Of a DNA stretch of 64,000 bases, positions 1 through 8,355 are shown piece by piece. Each line of letters begins with the position of its first letter. The stretch's first letter is position 1. This DNA is from an uncultured Bacteroides sp. Its GTDB lineage: Bacteria > Bacteroidota > Bacteroidia > Bacteroidales > Bacteroidaceae. The position numbers and the translations under genes are program-made. The stretch lies in NCBI RefSeq assembly GCF_963675905.1, contig NZ_OY780936.1, positions 2,179,946-2,243,945 on the forward strand, written 5' to 3'. Under the pieces are notes generated by a model. It searched no databases, was not told the origin of the DNA, and worked only from the letters and a program-made list of their open reading frames with translations.

Positions 1-865
1 ACTGTGCTAATTTTAAAGCAACCAAATATGTTTTATTCTGCCCTTGTGAACCTTCACGTTTTATAGCAAAATCGCCTAATGACATAACTAACTCATCTTT
101 ATGAATTCCTCTTAAAGAATATCCCATTATACGATCCTTTACTCTAGATTCCTTTAAGACATCTAATAATGAATTTACCTGAGCATGAGACACGTAAGAC
201 AATCCTACTAATTCCTGTCCTTGAGAAATGAATGAATAGAAAGACTGAAAAATAGGAATAAATTCTTCTATAAAATATTTTCGTTTACGAAAAACCACTT
301 CACCTGCAGTTGCCATCATCTCTTCCCACACCAGAAAAAGTTCTTCGTCGACAGGTTGTTCACTTTTAAGTAAAGTATTTCGTTGCTGCAATGCTTTATT
401 ATAACGAATCAAAGCATCTAAATATTCTTTATCATACTGCGAAATTACAAGATCAATAAATCGACGACGCTCTTCACTCCCACCTGCAATCAAAGCCGAA
501 TCAGAAGGAGAAACCATTACAAGAGGCAAAAAACCAATATGGTCAGAAAGACGGCTATATTCCTTTTTATTCCTTTTAAATTGCTTCTTTTGATGACGTT
601 TTTGTCCACAATATATTTCTTCAGGAGAGCCATCTGCTGATTCATAAAAACCTTGAATCATAAAAAAGTCCTCATCATGATGTATATTTTGCGAATCAAC
701 AGGATTACCAGAACTTTTGCAAAAAGAAAGATAGTAAACAGCATCAAGAAGATTTGTTTTTCCCATCCCATTTAAACCAAAAAAACAATTTAGTTTAAAA
801 GAAAAATCTAATTCAACTTGTTCCAGGTTCTTATAATTAAGTATAGAAATATGTTTTAATACCAT
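1..865 (-). CDS. recF: DNA replication/repair protein RecF (partial, C-terminus beyond window)
   Basis: Reading the minus strand from the ATG at 865 gives an open frame of 288 codons to the window edge. It opens MVLKHISILNYKNL and carries the Walker A motif GLNGMGKT near residue 34. Farther on come the RecF/SMC-type segments GIHKDEL and EGSQGQNKTYLVALKLAQ, matching the RecF GPHRDD and ASxGQ signature regions. RecF loads RecA at gapped DNA together with RecO and RecR and acts in the cytoplasm. Full-length RecF is about 360-370 residues, so roughly 80 residues including Walker B lie to the left of the window. A TAnnTTTG box just upstream of the start supports this start codon. The gene diverges from the TPR gene on the plus strand. 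Confidence 0.93.
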   Translation of the reverse strand, partial: MVLKHISILNYKNLEQVELDFSFKLNCFFGLNGMGKTNLLDAVYYLSFCKSSGNPVDSQNIHHDEDFFMIQGFYESADGSPEEIYCGQKRHQKKQFKRNKKEYSRLSDHIGFLPLVMVSPSDSALIAGGSEERRRFIDLVISQYDKEYLDALIRYNKALQQRNTLLKSEQPVDEELFLVWEEMMATAGEVVFRKRKYFIEEFIPIFQSFYSFISQGQELVGLSYVSHAQVNSLLDVLKESRVKDRIMGYSLRGIHKDELVMSLGDFAIKREGSQGQNKTYLVALKLAQ

Positions 866-891
866 GCTGCTAATCCTTCTATTTATAAATG

Positions 892-899
892 CAAAATTA
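892..899 (-). promoter_or_regulatory. Predicted -7 box of recF promoter
   Basis: The minus strand reads TAATTTTG, a full match to the Bacteroidota -7 consensus TAnnTTTG, 26 bases ahead of the recF ATG. Confidence 0.55.
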
Positions 900-1003
900 G
901 AAATAAAATCGGGATTAAAAGCAAAAACAAAATAAACCAGAAATATAAAAAATAGAAAAGAAAAAAATATGGCAATAAATTTCATTTATAAATATAAAAA
1001 AAC

Positions 1004-1011
1004 TACTTTTG
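1004..1011 (+). promoter_or_regulatory. Predicted -7 box for the TPR gene
   Basis: TACTTTTG matches TAnnTTTG and lies 46 bases before the ATG at 1058. With the recF box it makes a divergent promoter region. Confidence 0.55.
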
Positions 1012-1057
1012 CTCACCAAATAAGTAAAATTGTTAATAATAAAAGAATCATAATAAA

Positions 1058-1741
1058 ATGGCAGAACAAGACAAACATGAACAGAAACTAAATGTGGGAG
1101 ATGCGCTTGATAGATCTGAAGCATATTTAGTTAAAAACAAAAAAGGAATTATCGGAGGTATCGCCGCAGTTATCATTATTATAGCTGCGTTCTTTGCTTA
1201 CAAGTATCTTTATTTAGCTCCTAGAGAAGAAAAAGCAGAAATTGCAATATTCAAGGGAGAAGAGTATTTTGGACAAGATGCTTACGAGATCGCTCTTAAT
1301 GGAGACAGTGTCGGTTATAAAGGATTTATTAAAATTGCAGATGAATTTAGCGGCACAAAAACTGCAAATCTGGCTAAAGCATATGCCGGTATTTGTTATG
1401 CTCAGCTAGGTAAATATCAAGAAGCAGAAAAATATCTTGGAGATTTTGACGGTAATGACCAAATGGTTTCTCCTGCTATCTTAGGTGCATTAGGAAACTG
1501 CTATGCTCAGCTAAATCAACTAGACAAGGCTGTTTCTACTTTACAGGATGCTGCTAAGAAAGCTGACAACAATACTTTAAGTCCTATTTACTTATTGCAA
1601 GCAGGTTTAATAATGGAACAACAAGGAAAATATGCTGATGCTCTTGAAGCATATAATACCATTAAAGATAAATATTTCAATTCTTATCAGGCTATGGATA
1701 TTGATAAATACATCGAAAGAGCCACTGCTTTGAAAAAATAA
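1058..1741 (+). CDS. Membrane-anchored tetratricopeptide-repeat protein
   Basis: 227 residues. A charged cytoplasmic N-terminus is followed by one strongly hydrophobic segment at about residues 31-52, then a soluble region with TPR-type helices (AKAYAGICYAQLGKYQEAEKY and two further similar pairs, about residues 100-205). The layout, one membrane anchor plus periplasmic TPRs, resembles the YfgM-like ancillary translocon subunits, but the match is architectural only. It sits between recF and ribH, has its own predicted promoter, and is followed by a rho-independent hairpin. The role is unknown; protein-protein scaffolding or envelope quality control is an inference. Confidence 0.85.
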   Translation: MAEQDKHEQKLNVGDALDRSEAYLVKNKKGIIGGIAAVIIIIAAFFAYKYLYLAPREEKAEIAIFKGEEYFGQDAYEIALNGDSVGYKGFIKIADEFSGTKTANLAKAYAGICYAQLGKYQEAEKYLGDFDGNDQMVSPAILGALGNCYAQLNQLDKAVSTLQDAAKKADNNTLSPIYLLQAGLIMEQQGKYADALEAYNTIKDKYFNSYQAMDIDKYIERATALKK

Positions 1742-1759
1742 AATTTACTCCTTATATAT

Positions 1760-1797
1760 AAAGTAGAGATATTGTGTCGCAGTATCTCTACTTTTTT
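1760..1797 (+). terminator. Rho-independent terminator after the TPR gene
   Basis: The arm AAGTAGAGATA at 1761-1771 pairs with TATCTCTACTT at 1783-1793 around an 11-base loop and runs into a T tract. Confidence 0.8.
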
Positions 1798-1824
1798 ATT
1801 TAAAATAAAAATAAATTAAATATT

Positions 1825-2319
1825 ATGGCAACAGCTTATCACAACTTATCTGAATACGATTTTAATTCAGTACCTAATGCCGAAACTATGAAATTTGGAA
1901 TTATTGTTTCAGAATGGAACAGTAATATTACAGGTGCTCTTCTTGACGGAGCAGTAAATACGCTAATAAAACATGGAGTTAAAAAAGAAAATATAATAGT
2001 AAAGTTCGTTCCCGGGAGTTTTGAACTAACTTTTGGCGCCAATCAAATGATAAAAAACGGCACAGTTGACGCCGTTATTATTTTAGGATGCGTAATTAAG
2101 GGTGATACTCCACATTTTGATTATGTTTGTATGGGAGTAACACAAGGGATAACAGAATTGAATGCAAAGTTCAACATACCAGTTATTTACGGTCTGATTA
2201 CCACCAATAATATGGAACAAGCAGAGGACCGAAGTGGTGGCAAACTAGGCAACAAAGGCGATGAATGCGCAATTTCTGCAATAAAAATGATCGATTTTAT
2301 TTGGAGTTTTAAAAAATAG
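1825..2319 (+). CDS. ribH: 6,7-dimethyl-8-ribityllumazine synthase
   Basis: 164 residues, close to the usual 155-165. The enzyme condenses 5-amino-6-ribitylamino-uracil with 3,4-dihydroxy-2-butanone 4-phosphate, the penultimate step of riboflavin synthesis. Family motifs are visible: the VPGSFEL substrate-binding segment near residue 62, [14 protein letters not shown] with the catalytic His near residue 97, and the C-terminal [15 protein letters not shown] phosphate-binding stretch. It forms large oligomers in the cytoplasm in other bacteria. It is placed just after the TPR gene and just before two tRNA genes, with no other riboflavin gene in the window. Confidence 0.96.
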   Translation: MATAYHNLSEYDFNSVPNAETMKFGIIVSEWNSNITGALLDGAVNTLIKHGVKKENIIVKFVPGSFELTFGANQMIKNGTVDAVIILGCVIKGDTPHFDYVCMGVTQGITELNAKFNIPVIYGLITTNNMEQAEDRSGGKLGNKGDECAISAIKMIDFIWSFKK

Positions 2320-2349
2320 TTGTACCTTTGCATCGCAATCGGAAATAAA

Positions 2350-2432
2350 GGGCAAATACCAGAGTGGCCAAATGGGGCAGACTGTAAATCTGCTGTCTTT
2401 CGACTTCGGTGGTTCGAATCCATCTTTGCCCA
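2350..2432 (+). tRNA. tRNA-Tyr (anticodon GUA)
   Basis: The acceptor arm GGGCAAA (2350-2356) pairs with TTTGCCC (2425-2431), discriminator A at 2432. The anticodon stem GCAGA/TCTGC encloses the loop CTGTAAA with GTA at 2384-2386. A long variable arm (class II) precedes the T arm with GGTTCGAATCC. CCA is not encoded. Confidence 0.95.
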
Positions 2433-2445
2433 CAAAATTTCTAAT

Positions 2446-2521
2446 GCGGAAGTAGCTCAGTTGATAGAGCATTAGCCTTCCAAGCTGAGGGTCGCGGGTT
2501 TGAGTCCCGTCTTCCGCTCCA
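2446..2521 (+). tRNA. tRNA-Gly (anticodon UCC)
   Basis: The acceptor arm GCGGAAG (2446-2452) pairs with CTTCCGC (2511-2517), followed by T and an encoded CCA (2519-2521). The anticodon stem TTAGC/GCTGA encloses CTTCCAA with TCC at 2479-2481. D arm AGCTCAGTTGATAGAGC and T arm GGGTTTGAGTCCC are standard. It lies 13 bases after tRNA-Tyr and is probably co-transcribed with it. Confidence 0.95.
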
Positions 2522-2523
2522 TC

Positions 2524-2559
2524 AAAAAGAGAATCTAATAGTTTAGATTCTCTTTTTTT
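2524..2559 (+). terminator. Rho-independent terminator of the tRNA pair
   Basis: AGAGAATCTAA pairs with TTAGATTCTCT around a 4-base loop, followed by seven T. Confidence 0.85.
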
Positions 2560-2617
2560 ATTTATTCCACACCAAAAAAGGTTATCTGGATTAAATACAA
2601 TAATTTATGAATTGTAT

Positions 2618-2625
2618 TATCTTTG
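2618..2625 (+). promoter_or_regulatory. Predicted -7 box of rlmN
   Basis: TATCTTTG matches TAnnTTTG exactly, 27 bases before the ATG at 2653. Confidence 0.6.
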
Positions 2626-2652
2626 TAACCCAAATTCAAGATAACAAACATC

Positions 2653-3684
2653 ATGAACAAGCAACCACTCCTAGGGATGACTCTCAGCGAATTACAGGAT
2701 ATAACTCGTAATCTGGGAATGCCTAAATTTACTGCGAAACAAATAGCAACATGGATCTATGATAAAAGAGTAGATTCTATAAACGAAATGACGAATCTTT
2801 CGCTAAAGCAACGAGAGAAACTAAATGAAGAATATGAGATTGGTTCAAGCGCTCCTATTGAAGCTATGCGTTCTGTAGATGGCACTATAAAATATCTATT
2901 CCGTACTCCAGATAATAATTTTATTGAATCCGTATATATTCCAGATGATGATCGGGCAACACTATGCGTATCTTCGCAGGTTGGTTGCAAAATGAACTGC
3001 AAGTTTTGTATGACTGGCAAACAAGGTTTTACTACAAATCTAAATGCAAACCAAATTATCAATCAAATTTATTCTATTCCAGAAAGAGAAAAGCTAACTA
3101 ATATAGTACTAATGGGAATGGGAGAACCTCTCGATAATTTGGATGAAGTACTTAAAGCTTTAGATGTTTTAACTTCTGATTACGGTTATAAATGGAGTTC
3201 AAAACGAATAACAGTATCTACCGTTGGTTTACGCAAAGGACTCAGACATTTTTTGGAAAAAAGCAATTGCCATTTAGCCATTAGTATTCATTCACCACTA
3301 CCAGCTCAACGATCTGAATTGATGCCTGCAGAAAAAGCTTTTTCAATAACAGAAGTGGTAGATCTGCTACGTAATTATGATTTTAGCAAGCAACGCCGTT
3401 TATCCTTTGAATATATTGTATTTAAAGGGGTAAACGACTCTCTTATCTATGCAAAAGAACTGGTCAAACTCTTAAGAGGGCTGGACTGCAGGATAAATCT
3501 TATTCGTTTTCATGCAATACCAGGCGTTGACCTGAATGGAGCAGATATGGATACTATGATAAAGTTTCGCGACTATCTTACAGCACATGGACTTTTCACT
3601 ACAATACGTGCTTCACGTGGAGAAGACATATTCGCAGCATGTGGAATGCTATCTACAGCAAAGGAGCAAGAGAAAAACAGTTAA
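2653..3684 (+). CDS. rlmN: 23S rRNA (adenine(2503)-C(2))-methyltransferase, radical SAM
   Basis: 343 residues, normal family length. RlmN methylates C2 of A2503 in 23S rRNA and of A37 in some tRNAs using radical SAM chemistry. The CxxxCxxC iron-sulfur motif is CKMNCKFC (C112, C116, C119). The mechanistic C-terminal Cys is in DIFAACGM (about C330). The SAM-binding GMGEPLDNLDEV segment and the N-terminal helical accessory domain (QIATWIYDKRVDSINEMTNL) are also present. It has its own predicted promoter after the tRNA terminator, and pdxA follows after a 74-base gap. Confidence 0.97.
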   Translation: MNKQPLLGMTLSELQDITRNLGMPKFTAKQIATWIYDKRVDSINEMTNLSLKQREKLNEEYEIGSSAPIEAMRSVDGTIKYLFRTPDNNFIESVYIPDDDRATLCVSSQVGCKMNCKFCMTGKQGFTTNLNANQIINQIYSIPEREKLTNIVLMGMGEPLDNLDEVLKALDVLTSDYGYKWSSKRITVSTVGLRKGLRHFLEKSNCHLAISIHSPLPAQRSELMPAEKAFSITEVVDLLRNYDFSKQRRLSFEYIVFKGVNDSLIYAKELVKLLRGLDCRINLIRFHAIPGVDLNGADMDTMIKFRDYLTAHGLFTTIRASRGEDIFAACGMLSTAKEQEKNS

Positions 3685-3758
3685 AAACTTTAATATTTCA
3701 ATTTAATACTCTACCTTAGTTACCTATTTAAGTAAAAACTAATATCACTGATTAAAGA

Positions 3759-4859
3759 ATGGAAGATAATAATAAAATACGGATTGGTATTACCCAAGGG
3801 GATATCAACGGTGTAGGATATGAAGTTATTTTAAAGACTTTTTCCGACCAAGCAATGCTTGAACTTTGTACTCCTATCATTTATGGTTCGCCTAAAGTTG
3901 CAGCATATCATCGCAAAGCATTAGACTTATCGACAAACTTTAGTATAATTAATACAGCTGCAGAAGCAACACATAATAAACTTAGTGTTGTTAATTGTAC
4001 AGACGATGAAATAAAAGTTGAGTTTACCAAACCTACCCCAGAAGCGGGTAAAGCAGCTTACGAAGCTTTAGAAAAAGCTGTGGAAGAGTATAAAAAAGGA
4101 TTAATTGATGTAATTATCACTGCACCTATTAACAAAAACACCATTCAATCAAAAGATTTTTATTTTCCCGGGCACACTGAATACCTGGAAGATAAATTAG
4201 GAGAAGGGAACAAATCATTAATGATCTTAATGAAAGACGATTTTCGTGTTGCATTGGTTACCGGACATATACCTGTAGCAGATATTGCGAAATCTATTAC
4301 TAAGGAAAAGATCATTGAAAAAATAGAAATATTTAATAGATCTTTAAAACAAGATTTCAGAATAGACAGTCCTCGAATTGCAGTATTAGCTCTTAACCCA
4401 CATGCAGGAGACAATGGATTAATTGGCAAAGAAGAAGAAGAAATTATTATTCCGGCCATTAAAGAAATGTCTGAGAAAGGTATTCAGTGTTTTGGACCTT
4501 ACCCAGCTGACGGATTTATGGGAGCCGGTAATTTTAATCATTTTGATGGGATACTTGCCATGTATCATGATCAGGGATTAGCACCTTTCAAAAGTATTGC
4601 AATGGACGAAGGAGTAAATTATACAGCAGGACTTCCTGTAATCAGAACTTCTCCGGCTCACGGCACAGCTTACGACATAGCCGGACAAGGATTGGCTTCA
4701 GAAGATTCTTTCCGTCAGGCTATTTACGTTGCTATAGATGTATTCCGTAACCGTCGTTTTGAAAAAGAAATACATGCTAATCCGCTTCGCAAGCAGTACT
4801 ATGAAAAACGTGATGACAGCGACAAACTGAAACTCGACACTATTGATGACGAAATTTAA
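3759..4859 (+). CDS. pdxA: 4-hydroxythreonine-4-phosphate dehydrogenase
   Basis: 366 residues. PdxA oxidises 4-phospho-hydroxy-L-threonine with NAD in the DXP-dependent pyridoxal 5'-phosphate pathway. The family pattern is clear: IGITQGDINGVGYEV at the start, TAPINKNTI, the metal/substrate His in FPGHTEYL, LALNPHAGDNGLIG, and AMYHDQGLAPFK followed by TSPAHGTAYDIAG. It has no PLP neighbour here. It lies directly upstream of the inositol-lipid set (16-base gap to the next start), so it may share a transcript with it. Confidence 0.96.
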   Translation: MEDNNKIRIGITQGDINGVGYEVILKTFSDQAMLELCTPIIYGSPKVAAYHRKALDLSTNFSIINTAAEATHNKLSVVNCTDDEIKVEFTKPTPEAGKAAYEALEKAVEEYKKGLIDVIITAPINKNTIQSKDFYFPGHTEYLEDKLGEGNKSLMILMKDDFRVALVTGHIPVADIAKSITKEKIIEKIEIFNRSLKQDFRIDSPRIAVLALNPHAGDNGLIGKEEEEIIIPAIKEMSEKGIQCFGPYPADGFMGAGNFNHFDGILAMYHDQGLAPFKSIAMDEGVNYTAGLPVIRTSPAHGTAYDIAGQGLASEDSFRQAIYVAIDVFRNRRFEKEIHANPLRKQYYEKRDDSDKLKLDTIDDEI

Positions 4860-4875
4860 AGATTAACAACAAGTT

Positions 4876-6426
4876 ATGAAATTTGCTATAATCTCCGCCG
4901 GAGAAGGCTCCCGTCTGGCACAAGAAGGGATAAAACAGCCAAAACCTCTGGTTCCTCTTAACGGCATGGCTATGATTGATCGTCTCATAGATATTTTTAT
5001 GAAGAATGATGCAACTTCCATTGCTATTATAATCAACAACGAGCATGAGCAAACAAAAAAACATCTGGCAGAACTGCAGAAAAAATATCCATTGGAGATT
5101 ATTATTAAAAGTACTCCTGGATCAATGCATAGTTTCTTTGAACTTATGCCACTGCTCAAAGACGATAAATTTTGTTTAACTACCGTTGATACTATATTTG
5201 ATGAAGCTGAATTCACAGCATATATAGAAAACTTCAAAGTGTCTGAAGATGACGGCTTTATGGCTGTTACTGATTATATTGATGATGAAAAGCCATTATT
5301 TATTGCAGCAAACGATTCACTTGATATTACCGGATATTACGATACTAAAACGCCCGAATGCAATTATATTTCGGGTGGTATCTACTGTCTTACTCCGTCT
5401 TGTCTGGAAACCTTGCAACATTGTATGGATAAAGGGTTAACAAGAATGCGACAGTTTCAACGGGCATTAGTAGAAGAAGGCAAAAAGCTGAAAGCATATC
5501 CTTTTAGCAAAATTCTGGATGTAGATCATGCAGAAGATATTGCAAAAGCAGAAGCTTTTCTTAAAGAGCCCTTTCCTATTGTCGGGATAGATCGTGGAAA
5601 CAAGTATTCTCCGAACAAGGCTGGTAGTGATGCCTTAATATTCAGTAGCGTAAAAGAGAGTCTTGAAAAACGCGGTTATAGAGTGCGCACATATACAGAG
5701 AGTCATTTTATTGATCAGCCAATGTTTGCACCAGTAGTTTTTACAATGGCTCGCAGTAAGATGATGCTGGACATTCTTGACTTACTTGAGCAAGAAGATG
5801 CACTGATTATCAATTCTCCCAAAGGTATCCGAAATTCAGGAAGATTAGAAATGACATCGTTATTACTCTCTGCAGATATACCATCTCCAGTTAGTACGAT
5901 TCTATTTACCAATAAAGGTATCGAAGAACAAGACGTTCCTAGCTTTCCATTCTGGATTAAACGCGGAGATGGACATGCACTGGTTAAAGAAGATGTTAGT
6001 TTTGTTCAGAACAAGCAAGAAGCTTCTGCCGTTTTACACGACTTCAATAACAGAGGTATTAAATTGGCTGTGGCTAACGAACATCTGAAAGGAGATTTAA
6101 TTAAATTCTATGGTGTAGCAGAAAATAACTTCTTTTACTGGTTTTACCCCTCCCCTACGGTTAATAGTAAATTTGGCCTGGAAGCAATCAACGGAGAAGC
6201 AAAAGGCTATCCTTTCTCAGAAGAAGAATTAAAAAGTTATTGTGAGGAAGCAGCCAATAAGCTTGAACTTTCTGTTTATGGAGGAGATTGTATTGTTTCT
6301 TCCACCGGAGAAATACGAATTATTGATTTTAATGACTGGCCCAGCTTTGCACCATGCAGCAACCAAGCAGCAGAAGCTATTGCCGATCTTATAGTAAAAA
6401 AGATGCAAGATGGAAAAAGAAATTAG
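4876..6426 (+). CDS. Nucleotidyltransferase / ATP-grasp fusion protein of the inositol-lipid cluster
   Basis: 516 residues in two parts. Residues 1 to about 235 are a nucleotidyltransferase: FAIISAGEGSRL is the G-x-G-x-R nucleotide loop, KPLVPLNG holds the signature Lys, and SGGIYCL lies in the core. Residues about 240-510 look like an ATP-grasp fold: FWIKRGDGHALV for the nucleotide lysine region and GGDCIVSSTGEIRIIDFNDWPSF for the metal-binding end. Its end overlaps the CDP-alcohol phosphatidyltransferase start by 17 bases, which argues for translational coupling. Nucleotidyltransferases beside inositol-phosphate synthase can make CDP-inositol in other organisms; that role is inferred here. 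The ATP-grasp substrate is unknown. Confidence 0.8.
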   Translation: MKFAIISAGEGSRLAQEGIKQPKPLVPLNGMAMIDRLIDIFMKNDATSIAIIINNEHEQTKKHLAELQKKYPLEIIIKSTPGSMHSFFELMPLLKDDKFCLTTVDTIFDEAEFTAYIENFKVSEDDGFMAVTDYIDDEKPLFIAANDSLDITGYYDTKTPECNYISGGIYCLTPSCLETLQHCMDKGLTRMRQFQRALVEEGKKLKAYPFSKILDVDHAEDIAKAEAFLKEPFPIVGIDRGNKYSPNKAGSDALIFSSVKESLEKRGYRVRTYTESHFIDQPMFAPVVFTMARSKMMLDILDLLEQEDALIINSPKGIRNSGRLEMTSLLLSADIPSPVSTILFTNKGIEEQDVPSFPFWIKRGDGHALVKEDVSFVQNKQEASAVLHDFNNRGIKLAVANEHLKGDLIKFYGVAENNFFYWFYPSPTVNSKFGLEAINGEAKGYPFSEEELKSYCEEAANKLELSVYGGDCIVSSTGEIRIIDFNDWPSFAPCSNQAAEAIADLIVKKMQDGKRN

Positions 6427-7318
6427 AAAAATGGAGCTGGAAGCTTCATTAAAATCGCTGGATACCGAAGAATTCATTGATATTCATTTTTACCGACCAA
6501 TAGGATATCGTTGGGCTTTATTTTTCAAACGATTAGGAATTTCTCCAAATACCGTTACTGTAGCAAGTATATTTCTTGGAGTTGCTGCAGGAATTCTTTT
6601 TTATTTCGAAGATATTAAGATGACGCTCTGCGGAATTTTTTTATTAATATGGGCTAATTCTTATGATAGTGCAGACGGACAACTAGCTCGCCTTACCGGA
6701 CAAAAATCCGAAATCGGACGTATTCTTGATGGCGTTAGCGGTGATTTTTGGTTTATTACAATTTACGCCTGCATTTGTTTACGCCTCACTCCGGAATGGG
6801 GAATATGGATTTGGTTGTTAGCTGCAATTACTGGATTCTTTCATAGCAAGCAAGCTGCGATGGCCGATTACTACCGCAATATTCATTTGTTTTTCCTAAA
6901 AGGAAAAGCCGGAAGCGAACTCGATAATTCAGCTCAACAGAAAGAATTATTTAAATCACTGTCATGGAAAAATGATTTTATCAGAAAATTATTTATATTC
7001 TTCTATAAAGATTATACAGCTTCTCAGGAAAAATTAACTCCTAAATTTCAGTTACTATTCAACAGTATAAAAGAAAAATACGGAGATAATATACCCCAAA
7101 CTTTTAAAGATGAATTTAGAGCTTTAAGCAAGCCATTGATGAAATACACCAATATATTATCATTCAACACCAGAGTTATTGCTTTGTTTATCAGCCTTCT
7201 CATTAACAAACCGTGGATCTACTTTGTATTCGAAATAACGGTACTCAATATCTTACTAGTATATATGATAATGAGCCATGAATCATTCTGTGGTATGTTA
7301 AATAAAAAAATATCTTAA
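6410..7318 (+). CDS. CDP-alcohol phosphatidyltransferase family protein (probable phosphatidylinositol-phosphate synthase type)
   Basis: 302 residues with several membrane helices (for example about residues 45-80, 105-150 and 265-292). The family signature is present: DSADGQLAR, eight residues, then G and RILD, placing it among enzymes that move a phospho-alcohol between a CDP-activated donor and an acceptor in the membrane. After the third Asp the sequence is GVSGD, so the fourth Asp is one position later than the usual D-x3-D spacing. Neighbouring inositol-phosphate synthase suggests inositol phosphate as the alcohol; that substrate is inferred. The start overlaps the preceding gene; a second Met nearby at 6431 (MELEASL) is an alternative. 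Confidence 0.85.
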   Translation: MEKEIRKMELEASLKSLDTEEFIDIHFYRPIGYRWALFFKRLGISPNTVTVASIFLGVAAGILFYFEDIKMTLCGIFLLIWANSYDSADGQLARLTGQKSEIGRILDGVSGDFWFITIYACICLRLTPEWGIWIWLLAAITGFFHSKQAAMADYYRNIHLFFLKGKAGSELDNSAQQKELFKSLSWKNDFIRKLFIFFYKDYTASQEKLTPKFQLLFNSIKEKYGDNIPQTFKDEFRALSKPLMKYTNILSFNTRVIALFISLLINKPWIYFVFEITVLNILLVYMIMSHESFCGMLNKKIS

Positions 7319-7329
7319 TATCTTTTAGT

Positions 7330-8355
7330 GTGAATAATAACTATCGTAACATATTCTTTTTAGTTGGTATAATTGCTATCGTAATTATGTTCTCCACTTT
7401 TGACATGAAGTTTGATGAACTTTTAAGCAATTTAAAAAGAGCAGGATTATGGTTTCCGATAGTAATGTTATTATGGGTGTTTATTTACATGATAAATGCA
7501 CTTTCCTGGTACATGATCATTAATGATGATGGAACAAGAAAAGTACCCTTTCTAAAAGTATATAAATATACAATTACAGGTTTTGCGCTTAATTATGCTA
7601 CTCCAGTGGGATTAATGGGAGGCGAACCTTACCGAATTATGGAATTAACCCCCTACGTTGGAGTTAGTAAAGCCACATCTTCCGTAATATTATATGTAAT
7701 GATGCACATCTTTGCACATTTCTGTTTCTGGTTTTCATCCATTTTTCTGTTTATTATTCTTTATCCGGTAAATATACCGACTGGAATTATGCTGATCTTC
7801 GCCACTATTTTTTGCCTTTTTTTTATTTACTTTTTTGTTAAAGGGTACAAAAATGGAATGGCAGTAAAGGCACTTTGTCTATGTAAAAGAATTCCTTTCC
7901 TTAAAAACTGGGCTATCCGCTTTGCAACAGAAAAGAAAGAAACTCTAGAACGAATTGATAGCCAGATTGCAGATTTACACAAACAACGAAAAAAGACCTT
8001 TTACACCTCTTTATGCCTGGAATTTACAACCAGAATTATCGGTAGTCTGGAAGTTTTTTTCATTCTAAAGATTCTTACTCCTGATGTTAATTTTCTGAAT
8101 TGCATTCTCATTATGGCGTTTACAACGTTGTTTTCTAACTTATTTTTCTTCTTGCCCATGCAATTGGGAGCACGAGAAGGAGGAATGGCTATTGCAACCG
8201 GAGAACTAGGATTGACAGGCGCCTTCGGTATATATACAGGTTTAATAACCAGGGTACGAGAACTAATGTGGATAGGTATTGGTATGCTGCTAATGAAAGT
8301 AGGTAATAAAAACAAGATACTCTCAAATAATAATATAAATGAAACAATTCACTAA
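7330..8355 (+). CDS. Lysylphosphatidylglycerol-synthase-like (UPF0104 / flippase-like) membrane protein
   Basis: 341 residues and very hydrophobic, with about seven to eight predicted membrane segments. The start at 7330 is GTG. The arrangement and segments such as YATPVGLMGGEPYR and PMQLGAREGGMAIATG resemble the integral-membrane part of MprF, found as a stand-alone family in many bacteria. No aminoacyl-transferase domain is attached. Membership of the inositol-lipid set and the 17-base overlap with the HAD gene downstream suggest it flips or moves a lipid product across the inner membrane. That function is an inference from family and context. Confidence 0.8.
   Translation: MNNNYRNIFFLVGIIAIVIMFSTFDMKFDELLSNLKRAGLWFPIVMLLWVFIYMINALSWYMIINDDGTRKVPFLKVYKYTITGFALNYATPVGLMGGEPYRIMELTPYVGVSKATSSVILYVMMHIFAHFCFWFSSIFLFIILYPVNIPTGIMLIFATIFCLFFIYFFVKGYKNGMAVKALCLCKRIPFLKNWAIRFATEKKETLERIDSQIADLHKQRKKTFYTSLCLEFTTRIIGSLEVFFILKILTPDVNFLNCILIMAFTTLFSNLFFFLPMQLGAREGGMAIATGELGLTGAFGIYTGLITRVRELMWIGIGMLLMKVGNKNKILSNNNINETIH

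Noticed and set aside
915-1124. Open frame of 69 codons on the minus strand between recF and the TPR gene
   Set aside because: It overlaps the divergent promoter region and the start of the TPR gene, is rich in Phe and Ile from AT-rich DNA, and shows no family pattern.
2187-2472. Minus-strand open frames over the tRNA genes
   Set aside because: They run across ribH and both tRNA genes; the tRNA folds are complete, so these are shadows. The phrase KDGFEPP-type translation is the known artefact of reading tRNA genes in reverse.
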